NCBI RefSeq assembly: GCF_051348905.1
Contig: NC_135232.1
Coordinates: forward strand, 846,028,514-846,092,513
Origin: Ranitomeya variabilis
Taxonomy: Eukaryota; Chordata; Amphibia; Anura; Dendrobatidae
Length of the DNA: 64,000 nucleotides
Direction: 5' to 3'
Below the pieces are notes generated by a model. The model saw nothing but the letters and a program-made list of their open reading frames with translations, was not told where the DNA came from and did not search any database. The position numbers and the translations under genes were made by a program. This document shows positions 43,779 to 56,080 of this stretch, in pieces (the first letter of the stretch is position 1; each line of letters opens with the position of its first letter).

Positions 43779-44387
43779 TCTTTTAAATTTCATCCTATCA
43801 CTTTGTTTAAATTTCAGCTTGTGCTTTAAGTTAAGTTACATGCTTAGTTCACTCATTTGTTATTAAAAAATAAAAATGTTGCTTTTCTTCTAGATAGGAA
43901 AAGATACATTTGAATATGTCCAAACTGAATGCACGATGCTTTGCTTGATTTTGGCATTGTACAGTGATATTAAGCAGGAACATATGTTTCCCATAAAAAG
44001 CAAGCAGAACCAAAGTGAGTTCTACTTTTCTCTGTAGCACATGTGGCATCAACATTATGAAAGACAATAAACATCAGTACTGAGCTGTACGTATGTGAAT
44101 TCAGCTTTGGAGAAAGCTAAATCAATTGCTTGATGTTGCAGCTCCACCTGCTTGTAACTGCACAAGTCTGATAGCTTTTCACTGGGCTGAGTGCTCAACA
44201 CTGCTCTTTCCCATTTTCCTATGCATAGAGTTAAAAAAGAGATGTAACCTGACACCTCATTGTGCTGGCAGTGTTGACTTTGATTTTGAGTTTGCACAGT
44301 GACATAAAGAAAGCAGCATATCTTAGGGTACAGATCGATGAATAGGAAGAGAATCTTAAAAAATGTACAAACTTTTTTCTGGAAAGG

Positions 44388-44460
44388 GCCTGGGTAGCTC
44401 AGTCGGTAGAGCATCAGACTTTTAATCTGAGGGTCCAGGGTTCAAGTCCCTGTTCAGGCG
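44388..44460 (+). tRNA. tRNA-Lys-TTT: tRNA-Lys (UUU), consensus body (copy 66)
   Basis: Consensus body, GGAAAGG flank, TTGTATTA spacer; duplicate of copy 46. Confidence 0.95.
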
Positions 44461-45068
44461 TCTTTTAAATTTCATCCTATCACTTTGTTTAAATTTCAGC
44501 TTGTGCTTTAAGTTAAGTTACATGCTTAGTTCACTCATTTGTATTAAAAAATAAAAATGTTGCTTTTCTTCTAGATAGGAAAAGATACATTTGAATATGT
44601 CCAAACTGAATGCACGATGCTTTGCTTGATTTTGGCATTGTACAGTGATATTAAGCAGGAACATATGTTTCCCATAAAAAGCAAGCAGAACCACAGTGAG
44701 TTCTACTTTTCTCTGTAGCACATGTGGCATCAACATTATGAAAGACAATAAACATCAGTACTGAGCTGTACGTATGTGAATTCAGCTTTGGAGAAAGCTA
44801 AATCAATTGCTTGATGTTGCAGCTCCACCTGCTTGTAACTGCACAAGTCTGATAGCTTTTCACTGGGCTGAGTGCTCAACACTGCTCTTTCCCATTTTCC
44901 TATGCATAGAGTTAAAAAAGAGATGTAACCTGACACCTCATTGTGCTGGCAGTGTTGACTTTGATTTTGAGTTTGCACAGTGACATAAAGAAAGCAGCAT
45001 ATCTTAGGGTACAGATCGATGAATAGGAAGAGAATCTTAAAAAATGTACAAACTTTTTTCTGGAGAGG

Positions 45069-45141
45069 GCCTGGGTAGCTCAGTCGGTAGAGCATCAGAC
45101 TTTTAATCTGAGGGTCCAGGGTTCAAGTCCCTGTTCAGGCG
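45069..45141 (+). tRNA. tRNA-Lys-TTT: tRNA-Lys (UUU), consensus body, mosaic unit (copy 67)
   Basis: TCTTTT exit with the A11-TTGTGGC spacer; duplicate of copy 47. Confidence 0.95.
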
Positions 45142-45754
45142 TCTTTTAAATTTCATCCTATCACTTTGTTTAAATTTCAGCTTGTGCTTTAAGTTAAGTT
45201 ACATGCTTAGTTCACTCATTTGTTATTAAAAAAAAAAATTGTGGCTTTTCTTCTAGATAGGAAAAGATACATTTGATTATGTCCAAACTGAATGCACGAT
45301 GCTTTGCTTGATTTTTGCATTGTACAGTGATATTAAGCAGGAACATATGTTTCCCATAAAAAGCAAGCAGAACCAAAGTGAGTTCTACTTTTCTCTGTAG
45401 CACATGTGGCATCAACATTATGAAAGACAATAAACATCAGTACTGAGCTGTACGTATGTGAATTCAGCTTTGGAGAAAGCTAAATCAATTGCTTGATGTT
45501 GCAGCTCCACCTGCTTGTAACTGCACAAGTCTGATAGCTTTTCACTGGGCTGAGTGCTCAACACTGCTCTTTCCCATTTTCCTATGCATAGAGTTAAAAA
45601 AGAGATGTAACCTGACACCTCATTGTGCTGGCAGACAGTGTTGACTTTGATTTTGAGTTTGCACAGTGACATAAAGAAAGCAGCATATCTTAGGGTACAG
45701 ATCGATGAATAGGAAGAGAATCTTAAAAAATGTACAAACTTTTTTCTGGAAAGG

Positions 45755-45827
45755 GCCTGGGTAGCTCAGTCGGTAGAGCATCAGACTTTTAATCTGAGGG
45801 TCCAGGGTTCAAGTCCCTGTTCAGGCG
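45755..45827 (+). tRNA. tRNA-Lys-TTT: tRNA-Lys (UUU), consensus body (copy 68)
   Basis: Consensus body, GGAAAGG flank; last unit of the TTGTATTA type in the window. Confidence 0.95.
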
Positions 45828-46435
45828 TCTTTTAAATTTCATCCTATCACTTTGTTTAAATTTCAGCTTGTGCTTTAAGTTAAGTTACATGCTTAGTTCA
45901 CTCATTTGTATTAAAAAATAAAAATGTTGCTTTTCTTCTAGATAGGAAAAGATACATTTGAATATGTCCAAACTGAATGCACGATGCTTTGCTTGATTTT
46001 GGCATTGTACAGTGATATTAAGCAGGAACATATGTTTCCCATAAAAAGCAAGCAGAACCACAGTGAGTTCTACTTTTCTCTGTAGCACATGTGGCATCAA
46101 CATTATGAAAGACAATAAACATCAGTACTGAGCTGTACGTATGTGAATTCAGCTTTGGAGAAAGCTAAATCAATTGCTTGATGTTGCAGCTCCACCTGCT
46201 TGTAACTGCACAAGTCTGATAGCTTTTCACTGGGCTGAGTGCTCAACACTGCTCTTTCCCATTTTCCTATGCATAGAGTTAAAAAAGAGATGTAACCTGA
46301 CACCTCATTGTGCTGGCAGTGTTGACTTTGATTTTGAGTTTGCACAGTGACATAAAGAAAGCAGCATATCTTAGGGTACAGATCGATGAATAGGAAGAGA
46401 ATCTTAAAAAATGTACAAACTTTTTTCTGGAGAGG

Positions 46436-46508
46436 GCCTGGGTAGCTCAGTCGGTAGAGCATCAGACTTTTAATCTGAGGGTCCAGGGTTCAAGTCCCTG
46501 TTCAGGCG
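46436..46508 (+). tRNA. tRNA-Lys-TTT: tRNA-Lys (UUU), consensus body (copy 69)
   Basis: Consensus body; spacer hairpin loop GGGG near 46840; duplicate of copy 49. Confidence 0.95.
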
Positions 46509-47117
46509 TCTTTTAAATTTCATCCTATCACTTTGTTTAAATTTCAGCTTGTGCTTTAAGTTAAGTTACATGCTTAGTTCACTCATTTGTTATTAAAAAA
46601 TAAAAATGTTGCTTTTCTTCTAGATAGGAAAAGATACATTTGAATATGTCCAAACTGAATGCACGATGCTTTGCTTGATTTTGGCATTGTACAGTGATAT
46701 TAAGCAGGAACATATGTTTCCCATAAAAAGCAAGCAGAACCAAAGTGAGTTCTACTTTTCTCTGTAGCACATGTGGCATCAACATTATGAAAGACAATAA
46801 ACATCAGTACTGAGCTGTACGTATGTGAATTCAGCTTTGGGGAAAGCTAAATCAATTGCTTGATGTTGCAGCTCCACCTGCTTGTAACTGCACAAGTCTG
46901 ATAGCTTTTCACTGGGCTGAGTGCTCAACACTGCTCTTTCCCATTTTCCTATGCATAGAGTTAAAAAAGAGATGTAACCTGACACCTCATTGTGCTGGCA
47001 GTGTTGACTTTGATTTTGAGTTTGCACAGTGACATAAAGAAAGCAGCATATCTTAGGGTACAGATCGATGAATAGGAAGAGAATCTTAAAAAATGTACAA
47101 ACTTTTTTCTGGAGAGG

Positions 47118-47190
47118 GCCTGGGTAGCTCAGTCGGTAGAGCATCAGACTTTTAATCTGAGGGTCCAGGGTTCAAGTCCCTGTTCAGGCG
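47118..47190 (+). tRNA. tRNA-Lys-TTT: tRNA-Lys (UUU), consensus body (copy 70)
   Basis: Consensus body; spacer marker AACATGTG; duplicate of copy 50. Confidence 0.95.
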
Positions 47191-47799
47191 TCTTTTAAAT
47201 TTCATCCTATCACTTTGTTTAAATTTCAGCTTGTGCTTTAAGTTAAGTTACATGCTTAGTTCACTCATTTGTTATTAAAAAATAAAAATGTTGCTTTTCT
47301 TCTAGATAGGAAAAGATACATTTGAATATGTCCAAACTGAATGCACGATGCTTTGCTTGATTTTGGCATTGTACAGTGATATTAAGCAGGAACATGTGTT
47401 TCCCATAAAAAGCAAGCAGAACCAAAGTGAGTTCTACTTTTCTCTGTAGCACATGTGGCATCAACATTATGAAAGACAATAAACATCAGTACTGAGCTGT
47501 ACGTATGTGAATTCAGCTTTGGAGAAAGCTAAATCAATTGCTTGATGTTGCAGCTCCACCTGCTTGTAACTGCACAAGTCTGATAGCTTTTCACTGGGCT
47601 GAGTGCTCAACACTGCTCTTTCCCATTTTCCTATGCATAGAGTTAAAAAAGAGATGTAACCTGACACCTCATTGTGCTGGCAGTGTTGACTTTGATTTTG
47701 AGTTTGCACAGTGACATAAAGAAAGCAGCATATCTTAGGGTACAGATCGATGAATAGGAAGAGAATCTTAAAAAATGTACAAACTTTTTTCTGGAGAGG

Positions 47800-47872
47800 G
47801 CCTGGGTAGCTCAGTCGGTAGAGCATCAGACTTTAAATCTGAGGGTCCAGGGTTCAAGTCCCTGTTCAGGCG
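47800..47872 (+). tRNA. Predicted ochre suppressor tRNA, anticodon UUA, tRNA-Lys body (copy 71)
   Basis: T36A at 47835 gives anticodon TTA in an otherwise consensus gene with intact promoter boxes and a TCTTTT exit. It is the 13,618-bp duplicate of the suppressor at 34182 and carries the same AACATGTG spacer marker. The anticodon change survived the block duplication unaltered. Confidence 0.88.
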
Positions 47873-48485
47873 TCTTTTAAATTTCATCCTATCACTTTGT
47901 TTAAATTTCAGCTTGTGCTTTAAGTTAAGTTACATGCTTAGTTCACTCATTTGTTATTAAAAAATAAAAATGTTGCTTTTCTTCTAGATAGGAAAAGATA
48001 CATTTGAATATGTCCAAACTGAATGCACGATGCTTTGCTTGATTTTGGCATTGTACAGTGATATTAAGCAGGAACATGTGTTTCCCATAAAAAGCAAGCA
48101 GAACCAAAGTGAGTTCTACTTTTCTCTGTAGCACATGTGGCATCAACATTATGAAAGACAATAAACATCAGTACTGAGCTGTACGTATGTGAATTCAGCT
48201 TTGGAGAAAGCTAAATCAATTGCTTGATGTTGCAGCTCCACCTGCTTGTAACTGCACAAGTCTGATAGCTTTTCACTGGGCTGAGTGCTCAACACTGCTC
48301 TTTCCCATTTTCCTATGCATAGAGTTAAAAAAGAGATGTAACCTGACACCTCATTGTGCTGGCAGACAGTGTTGACTTTGATTTTGAGTTTGCACAGTGA
48401 CATAAAGAAAGCAGCATATCTTAGGGTACAGGTCGATGAATAGGAAGAGAATCTTAAAAAATGTACAAACTTTTTTCTGGAGAGG

Positions 48486-48558
48486 GCCTGGGTATCTCAG
48501 TCGGTAGAGCATCAGACTTTTAATCTGAGAGTCCAGGGTTCAAGTCCCTTTTCAGGCG
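48486..48558 (+). tRNA. tRNA-Lys-TTT: tRNA-Lys (UUU), variant T10 + A45 + T65 (copy 72)
   Basis: Duplicate of copy 52: A-box change, variable-loop change, open T-stem base pair, T6 exit. Its spacer has AAGTTCAGTTAC for AAGTTAAGTTAC. Confidence 0.65.
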
Positions 48559-49171
48559 TTTTTTAAATTTCATCCTATCACTTTGTTTAAATTTCAGCTT
48601 GTACTTTAAGTTCAGTTACATGCTTAGTTCACTCATTTGTTATTAAAAAATAAAAATGTTGCTTTTCTTCTAGATAGGAAAAGATACATTTGAATATGTC
48701 CAAACTGAATGCACGATGCTTTGCTTGATTTTGGCATTGTACAGTGATATTAAGCAGGAACATATGTTTCCCATAAAAAGCAAGCAGAACCAAAGTGAGT
48801 TCTACTTTTCTCTGTAGCACATGTGGCATCAACATTATGAAAGACAATAAACATCAGTACTGAGCTGTACGTATGTGAATTCAGCTTTGGAGAAAGCTAA
48901 ATCAATTGCTTGATGTTGCAGCTCCACCTGCTTGTAACTGCACAAGTCTGATAGCTTTTCACTGGGCTGAGTGCTCAACACTGCTCTTTCCCATTTTCCT
49001 ATGCATAGAGTTAAAAAAGAGATGTAACCTGACACCTCATTGTGCTGGCAGACAGTGTTGACTTTGATTTTGAGTTTGCACAGTGACATAAAGAAAGCAG
49101 CATATCTTAGGGTACAGGTCGATGAATAGGAAGAGAATCTTAAAAAATGTACAAACTTTTTTCTGGAAAGG

Positions 49172-49244
49172 GCCTGGGTAGCTCAGTCGGTAGAGCATCA
49201 GACTTTTAATCTGAGGGTCCAGGGTTCAAGTCCCTGTTCAGGCG
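49172..49244 (+). tRNA. tRNA-Lys-TTT: tRNA-Lys (UUU), consensus body (copy 73)
   Basis: Consensus body, GGAAAGG flank; duplicate of copy 53 and parent or sister of copy 77. Confidence 0.95.
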
Positions 49245-49853
49245 TCTTTTAAATTTCATCCTATCACTTTGTTTAAATTTCAGCTTGTGCTTTAAGTTAA
49301 GTTACATGCTTAGTTCACTCATTTGTTATTAAAAAATAAAAATGTTGCTTTTCTTCTAGATAGGAAAAGATACATTTGAATATGTCCAAACTGAATGCAC
49401 GATGCTTTGCTTGATTTTGGCATTGTACAGTGATATTAAGCAGGAACATATGTTTCCCATAAAAAGCAAGCAGAACCAAAGTGAGTTCTACTTTTCTCTG
49501 TAGCACATGTGGCATCAACATTATGAAAGACAATAAACATCAGTACTGAGCTGTACGTATGTGAATTCAGCTTTGGAGAAAGCTAAATCAATTGCTTGAT
49601 GTTGCAGCTCCACCTGCTTGTAACTGCACAAGTCTGATAGCTTTTCACTGGGCTGAGTGCTCAACACTGCTCTTTCCCATTTTCCTATGCATAGAGTTAA
49701 AAAAGAGATGTAACCTGACACCTCATTGTGCTGGCAGTGTTGACTTTGATTTTGAGTTTGCACAGTGACATAAAGAAAGCAGCATATCTTAGGGTACAGA
49801 TCGATGAATAGGAAGAGAATCTTAAAAAATGTACAAACTTTTTTCTGGAGAGG

Positions 49854-49926
49854 GCCTGGGTAGCTCAGTCGGTAGAGCATCAGACTTTTAATCTGAGGGT
49901 CCAGGGTTCAAGTCCCTGTTCAGGCG
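49854..49926 (+). tRNA. tRNA-Lys-TTT: tRNA-Lys (UUU), consensus body (copy 74)
   Basis: Consensus body, TCTTTT; matches copies 54 and 78. Confidence 0.95.
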
Positions 49927-50535
49927 TCTTTTAAATTTCATCCTATCACTTTGTTTAAATTTCAGCTTGTGCTTTAAGTTAAGTTACATGCTTAGTTCAC
50001 TCATTTGTTATTAAAAAATAAAAATGTTGCTTTTCTTCTAGATAGGAAAAGATACATTTGAATATGTCCAAACTGAATGCACGATGCTTTGCTTGATTTT
50101 GGCATTGTACAGTGATATTAAGCAGGAACATATGTTTCCCATAAAAAGCAAGCAGAACCAAAGTGAGTTCTACTTTTCTCTGTAGCACATGTGGCATCAA
50201 CATTATGAAAGACAATAAACATCAGTACTGAGCTGTACGTATGTGAATTCAGCTTTGGAGAAAGCTAAATCAATTGCTTGATGTTGCAGCTCCACCTGCT
50301 TGTAACTGCACAAGTCTGATAGCTTTTCACTGGGCTGAGTGCTCAACACTGCTCTTTCCCATTTTCCTATGCATAGAGTTAAAAAAGAGATGTAACCTGA
50401 CACCTCATTGTGCTGGCAGTGTTGACTTTGATTTTGAGTTTGCACAGTGACATAAAGAAAGCAGCATATCTTAGGGTACAGATCGATGAATAGGAAGAGA
50501 ATCTTAAAAAATGTACAAACTTTTTTCTGGAGAGG

Positions 50536-50608
50536 GCCTGGGTAGCTCAGTCGGTAGAGCATCAGACTTTTAATCTGAGGGTCCAGGGTTCAAGTCCCTG
50601 TTCAGGCG
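50536..50608 (+). tRNA. tRNA-Lys-TTT: tRNA-Lys (UUU), consensus body (copy 75)
   Basis: Consensus body with CACATTG in the 3' flank; matches copies 55 and 79. Confidence 0.95.
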
Positions 50609-51217
50609 TCTTTTAAATTTCATCCTATCACATTGTTTAAATTTCAGCTTGTGCTTTAAGTTAAGTTACATGCTTAGTTCACTCATTTGTTATTAAAAAA
50701 TAAAAATGTTGCTTTTCTTCTAGATAGGAAAAGATACATTTGAATATGTCCAAACTGAATGCACGATGCTTTGCTTGATTTTGGCATTGTACAGTGATAT
50801 TAAGCAGGAACATATGTTTCCCATAAAAAGCAAGCAGAACCAAAGTGAGTTCTACTTTTCTCTGTAGCACATGTGGCATCAACATTATGAAAGACAATAA
50901 ACATCAGTACTGAGCTGTACGTATGTGAATTCAGCTTTGGAGAAAGCTAAATCAATTGCTTGATGTTGCAGCTCCACCTGCTTGTAACTGCACAAGTCTG
51001 ATAGCTTTTCACTGGGCTGAGTGCTCAACACTGCTCTTTCCCATTTTCCTATGCATAGAGTTAAAAAAGAGATGTAACCTGACACCTCATTGTGCTGGCA
51101 GTGTTGACTTTGATTTTGAGTTTGCACAGTGACATAAAGAAAGCAGCATATCTTAGGGTACAGATCGATGAATAGGAAGAGAATCTTAAAAAATGTACAA
51201 ACTTTTTTCTGGAGAGG

Positions 51218-51290
51218 GCCTGGGTAGCTCAGTCGGTAGAGCATCAGACTTTTAATCTGAGGGTCCAGGGTTCAAGTCCCTGTTCAGGCG
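51218..51290 (+). tRNA. tRNA-Lys-TTT: tRNA-Lys (UUU), consensus body (copy 76)
   Basis: Consensus body; TCCAATCTG spacer. Last gene of the right 13.6-kb block. Confidence 0.95.
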
Positions 51291-51903
51291 TCTTTTAAAT
51301 TTCATCCTATCACTTTGTTTAAATTTCAGCTTGTACTTTAAGTTAAGTTACATGCTTAGTTCACTCATTTGTTATTAAAAAATAAAAATGTTGCTTTTCT
51401 TCTAGATAGGAAAAGATACATTTGAATATGTCCAATCTGAATGCACGATGCTTTGCTTGATTTTGGCATTGTACAGTGATATTAAGCAGGAACATATGTT
51501 TCCCATAAAAAGCAAGCAGAACCAAAGTGAGTTCTACTTTTCTCTGTAGCACATGTGGCATCAACATTATGAAAGACAATAAACATCAGTACTGAGCTGT
51601 ACGTATGTGAATTCAGCTTTGGAGAAAGCTAAATCAATTGCTTGATGTTGCAGCTCCACCTGCTTGTAACTGCACAAGTCTGATAGCTTTTCACTGGGCT
51701 GAGTGCTCAACACTGCTCTTTCCCATTTTCCTATGCATAGAGTTAAAAAAGAGATGTAACCTGACACCTCATTGTGCTGGCAGACAGTGTTGACTTTGAT
51801 TTTGAGTTTGCACAGTGACATAAAGAAAGCAGCATATCTTAGGGTACAGGTCGATGAATAGGAAGAGAATCTTAAAAAATGTACAAACTTTTTTCTGGAA
51901 AGG

Positions 51904-51976
51904 GCCTGGGTAGCTCAGTCGGTAGAGCATCAGACTTTTAATCTGAGGGTCCAGGGTTCAAGTCCCTGTTCAGGCG
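51904..51976 (+). tRNA. tRNA-Lys-TTT: tRNA-Lys (UUU), consensus body (copy 77)
   Basis: Consensus body, GGAAAGG flank; opens the second copy of the 4-unit block. Confidence 0.95.
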
Positions 51977-52585
51977 TCTTTTAAATTTCATCCTATCACT
52001 TTGTTTAAATTTCAGCTTGTGCTTTAAGTTAAGTTACATGCTTAGTTCACTCATTTGTTATTAAAAAATAAAAATGTTGCTTTTCTTCTAGATAGGAAAA
52101 GATACATTTGAATATGTCCAAACTGAATGCACGATGCTTTGCTTGATTTTGGCATTGTACAGTGATATTAAGCAGGAACATATGTTTCCCATAAAAAGCA
52201 AGCAGAACCAAAGTGAGTTCTACTTTTCTCTGTAGCACATGTGGCATCAACATTATGAAAGACAATAAACATCAGTACTGAGCTGTACGTATGTGAATTC
52301 AGCTTTGGAGAAAGCTAAATCAATTGCTTGATGTTGCAGCTCCACCTGCTTGTAACTGCACAAGTCTGATAGCTTTTCACTGGGCTGAGTGCTCAACACT
52401 GCTCTTTCCCATTTTCCTATGCATAGAGTTAAAAAAGAGATGTAACCTGACACCTCATTGTGCTGGCAGTGTTGACTTTGATTTTGAGTTTGCACAGTGA
52501 CATAAAGAAAGCAGCATATCTTAGGGTACAGATCGATGAATAGGAAGAGAATCTTAAAAAATGTACAAACTTTTTTCTGGAGAGG

Positions 52586-52658
52586 GCCTGGGTAGCTCAG
52601 TCGGTAGAGCATCAGACTTTTAATCTGAGGGTCCAGGGTTCAAGTCCCTGTTCAGGCG
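52586..52658 (+). tRNA. tRNA-Lys-TTT: tRNA-Lys (UUU), consensus body (copy 78)
   Basis: Consensus body, TCTTTT, long linker. Confidence 0.95.
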
Positions 52659-53267
52659 TCTTTTAAATTTCATCCTATCACTTTGTTTAAATTTCAGCTT
52701 GTGCTTTAAGTTAAGTTACATGCTTAGTTCACTCATTTGTTATTAAAAAATAAAAATGTTGCTTTTCTTCTAGATAGGAAAAGATACATTTGAATATGTC
52801 CAAACTGAATGCACGATGCTTTGCTTGATTTTGGCATTGTACAGTGATATTAAGCAGGAACATATGTTTCCCATAAAAAGCAAGCAGAACCAAAGTGAGT
52901 TCTACTTTTCTCTGTAGCACATGTGGCATCAACATTATGAAAGACAATAAACATCAGTACTGAGCTGTACGTATGTGAATTCAGCTTTGGAGAAAGCTAA
53001 ATCAATTGCTTGATGTTGCAGCTCCACCTGCTTGTAACTGCACAAGTCTGATAGCTTTTCACTGGGCTGAGTGCTCAACACTGCTCTTTCCCATTTTCCT
53101 ATGCATAGAGTTAAAAAAGAGATGTAACCTGACACCTCATTGTGCTGGCAGTGTTGACTTTGATTTTGAGTTTGCACAGTGACATAAAGAAAGCAGCATA
53201 TCTTAGGGTACAGATCGATGAATAGGAAGAGAATCTTAAAAAATGTACAAACTTTTTTCTGGAGAGG

Positions 53268-53340
53268 GCCTGGGTAGCTCAGTCGGTAGAGCATCAGACT
53301 TTTAATCTGAGGGTCCAGGGTTCAAGTCCCTGTTCAGGCG
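53268..53340 (+). tRNA. tRNA-Lys-TTT: tRNA-Lys (UUU), consensus body (copy 79)
   Basis: Consensus body; CACATTG marker near 53362. Confidence 0.95.
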
Positions 53341-53949
53341 TCTTTTAAATTTCATCCTATCACATTGTTTAAATTTCAGCTTGTGCTTTAAGTTAAGTTA
53401 CATGCTTAGTTCACTCATTTGTTATTAAAAAATAAAAATGTTGCTTTTCTTCTAGATAGGAAAAGATACATTTGAATATGTCCAAACTGAATGCACGATG
53501 CTTTGCTTGATTTTGGCATTGTACAGTGATATTAAGCAGGAACATATGTTTCCCATAAAAAGCAAGCAGAACCAAAGTGAGTTCTACTTTTCTCTGTAGC
53601 ACATGTGGCATCAACATTATGAAAGACAATAAACATCAGTACTGAGCTGTACGTATGTGAATTCAGCTTTGGAGAAAGCTAAATCAATTGCTTGATGTTG
53701 CAGCTCCACCTGCTTGTAACTGCACAAGTCTGATAGCTTTTCACTGGGCTGAGTGCTCAACACTGCTCTTTCCCATTTTCCTATGCATAGAGTTAAAAAA
53801 GAGATGTAACCTGACACCTCATTGTGCTGGCAGTGTTGACTTTGATTTTGAGTTTGCACAGTGACATAAAGAAAGCAGCATATCTTAGGGTACAGATCGA
53901 TGAATAGGAAGAGAATCTTAAAAAATGTACAAACTTTTTTCTGGAGAGG

Positions 53950-54022
53950 GCCTGGGTAGCTCAGTCGGTAGAGCATCAGACTTTTAATCTGAGGGTCCAG
54001 GGTTCAAGTCCCTGTTCAGGCG
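53950..54022 (+). tRNA. tRNA-Lys-TTT: tRNA-Lys (UUU), consensus body (copy 80)
   Basis: Consensus body; third copy of the TCCAATCTG unit. Confidence 0.95.
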
Positions 54023-54635
54023 TCTTTTAAATTTCATCCTATCACTTTGTTTAAATTTCAGCTTGTACTTTAAGTTAAGTTACATGCTTAGTTCACTCAT
54101 TTGTTATTAAAAAATAAAAATGTTGCTTTTCTTCTAGATAGGAAAAGATACATTTGAATATGTCCAATCTGAATGCACGATGCTTTGCTTGATTTTGGCA
54201 TTGTACAGTGATATTAAGCAGGAACATATGTTTCCCATAAAAAGCAAGCAGAACCAAAGTGAGTTCTACTTTTCTCTGTAGCACATGTGGCATCAACATT
54301 ATGAAAGACAATAAACATCAGTACTGAGCTGTACGTATGTGAATTCAGCTTTGGAGAAAGCTAAATCAATTGCTTGATGTTGCAGCTCCACCTGCTTGTA
54401 ACTGCACAAGTCTGATAGCTTTTCACTGGGCTGAGTGCTCAACACTGCTCTTTCCCATTTTCCTATGCATAGAGTTAAAAAAGAGATGTAACCTGACACC
54501 TCATTGTGCTGGCAGACAGTGTTGACTTTGATTTTGAGTTTGCACAGTGACATAAAGAAAGCAGCATACCTTAGGGTACAGGTCGATGAATAGGAAGAGA
54601 ATCTTAAAAAATGTACAAACTTTTTTCTGGAGAGG

Positions 54636-54708
54636 GCCTGGGTAGCTCAGTCGGTAGAGCATCAGACTTTTAATCTGAGGGTCCAGGGTTCAAGTCCCTG
54701 TTCAGGCG
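54636..54708 (+). tRNA. tRNA-Lys-TTT: tRNA-Lys (UUU), consensus body (copy 81)
   Basis: Consensus body with TCTTTC exit and A11-TTGTGGC spacer; the spacer also has TTTGTTCTAG and GAAAATATAC, shared only with copy 88. Confidence 0.93.
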
Positions 54709-55321
54709 TCTTTCAAATTTCATCCTATCACTTTGTTTAAATTTCAGCTTGTACTTTAAGTTAAGTTACATGCTTAGTTCACTCATTTGTTATTAAAAAA
54801 AAAAATTGTGGCTTTTGTTCTAGATAGGAAAATATACATTTGATTATGTCCAAACTGAATGCACGATGCTTTGCTTGATTTTTGCATTGTACAGTGATAT
54901 TAAGCAGGAACATATGTTTCCCATAAAAAGCAAGCAGAACCAAAGTGAGTTCTACTTTTCTCTGTAGCACATGTGGCATCAACATTATGAAAGACAATAA
55001 ACATCAGTACTGAGCTGTACGTATGTGAATTCAGCTTTGGAGAAAGCTAAATCAATTGCTTGATGTTGCAGCTCCACCTGCTTGTAACTGCACAAGTCTG
55101 ATAGCTTTTCACTGGGCTGAGTGCTCAACACTGCTCTTTCCCATTTTCCTATGCATAGAGTTAAAAAAGAGATGTAACCTGACACCTCATTGTGCTGGCA
55201 GACAGTGTTGACTTTGATTTTGAGTTTGCACAGTGACATAAAGAAAGCAGCATATCTTAGGGTACAGGTCGATGAATAGGAAGAGAATCTTAAAAAATGT
55301 ACAAACTTTTTTCTGGAGAGG

Positions 55322-55394
55322 GCCTGGGTATCTCAGTCGGTAGAGCATCAGACTTTTAATCTGAGAGTCCAGGGTTCAAGTCCCTTTTCAGGCG
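55322..55394 (+). tRNA. tRNA-Lys-TTT: tRNA-Lys (UUU), variant T10 + A45 + T65 (copy 82)
   Basis: Same triple variant as copies 52, 72 and 89, with T6 exit and AAGTTCAGTTAC in the spacer. Confidence 0.65.
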
Positions 55395-56007
55395 TTTTTT
55401 AAATTTCATCCTATCACTTTGTTTAAATTTCAGCTTGTACTTTAAGTTCAGTTACATGCTTAGTTCACTCATTTGTTATTAAAAAATAAAAATGTTGCTT
55501 TTCTTCTAGATAGGAAAAGATACATTTGAATATGTCCAAACTGAATGCACGATGCTTTGCTTGATTTTGGCATTGTACAGTGATATTAAGCAGGAACATA
55601 TGTTTCCCATAAAAAGCAAGCAGAACCAAAGTGAGTTCTACTTTTCTCTGTAGCACATGTGGCATCAACATTATGAAAGACAATAAACATCAGTACTGAG
55701 CTGTACGTATGTGAATTCAGCTTTGGAGAAAGCTAAATCAATTGCTTGATGTTGCAGCTCCACCTGCTTGTAACTGCACAAGTCTGATAGCTTTTCACTG
55801 GGCTGAGTGCTCAACACTGCTCTTTCCCATTTTCCTATGCATAGAGTTAAAAAAGAGATGTAACCTGACACCTCATTGTGCTGGCAGACAGTGTTGACTT
55901 TGATTTTGAGTTTGCACAGTGACATAAAGAAAGCAGCATATCTTAGGGTACAGGTCGATGAATAGGAAGAGAATCTTAAAAAATGTACAAACTTTTTTCT
56001 GGAAAGG

Positions 56008-56080
56008 GCCTGGGTAGCTCAGTCGGTAGAGCATCAGACTTTTAATCTGAGGGTCCAGGGTTCAAGTCCCTGTTCAGGCG
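56008..56080 (+). tRNA. tRNA-Lys-TTT: tRNA-Lys (UUU), consensus body (copy 83)
   Basis: Consensus body, GGAAAGG flank; as in copies 53, 73 and 90 it directly follows a T10+A45+T65 gene. Confidence 0.95.

Larger units (their letters stand above)
38247..51864 (+). repeat. 20-unit segmental duplication, right copy (13,618 bp)
   Basis: Right-hand copy of the block at 24629-38246, directly adjoining it. It holds copies 57-76. The next unit has the long linker while the unit after the left copy has the short one, which fixes the right edge of identity. Confidence 0.9.
49133..54596 (+). repeat. 4-unit tandem duplication, period 2,732 bp
   Basis: Copies 73-76 recur as copies 77-80 at a 2,732-bp offset. 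Shared markers are GGAAAGG before the first gene, CACATTG after the third and TCCAATCTG after the fourth. One private change, GCATACCTT near 54568, marks the second copy. Because copies 73-76 are themselves the right end of the 13.6-kb block, this duplication probably came after it. Confidence 0.85.

Noticed and set aside
24629-51864. Reporting the 13.6-kb duplication as a definite assembly error
   Set aside because: Its perfect match is suspicious, but smaller nested duplications with private changes show the array really does evolve by block duplication. The sequence alone cannot decide.
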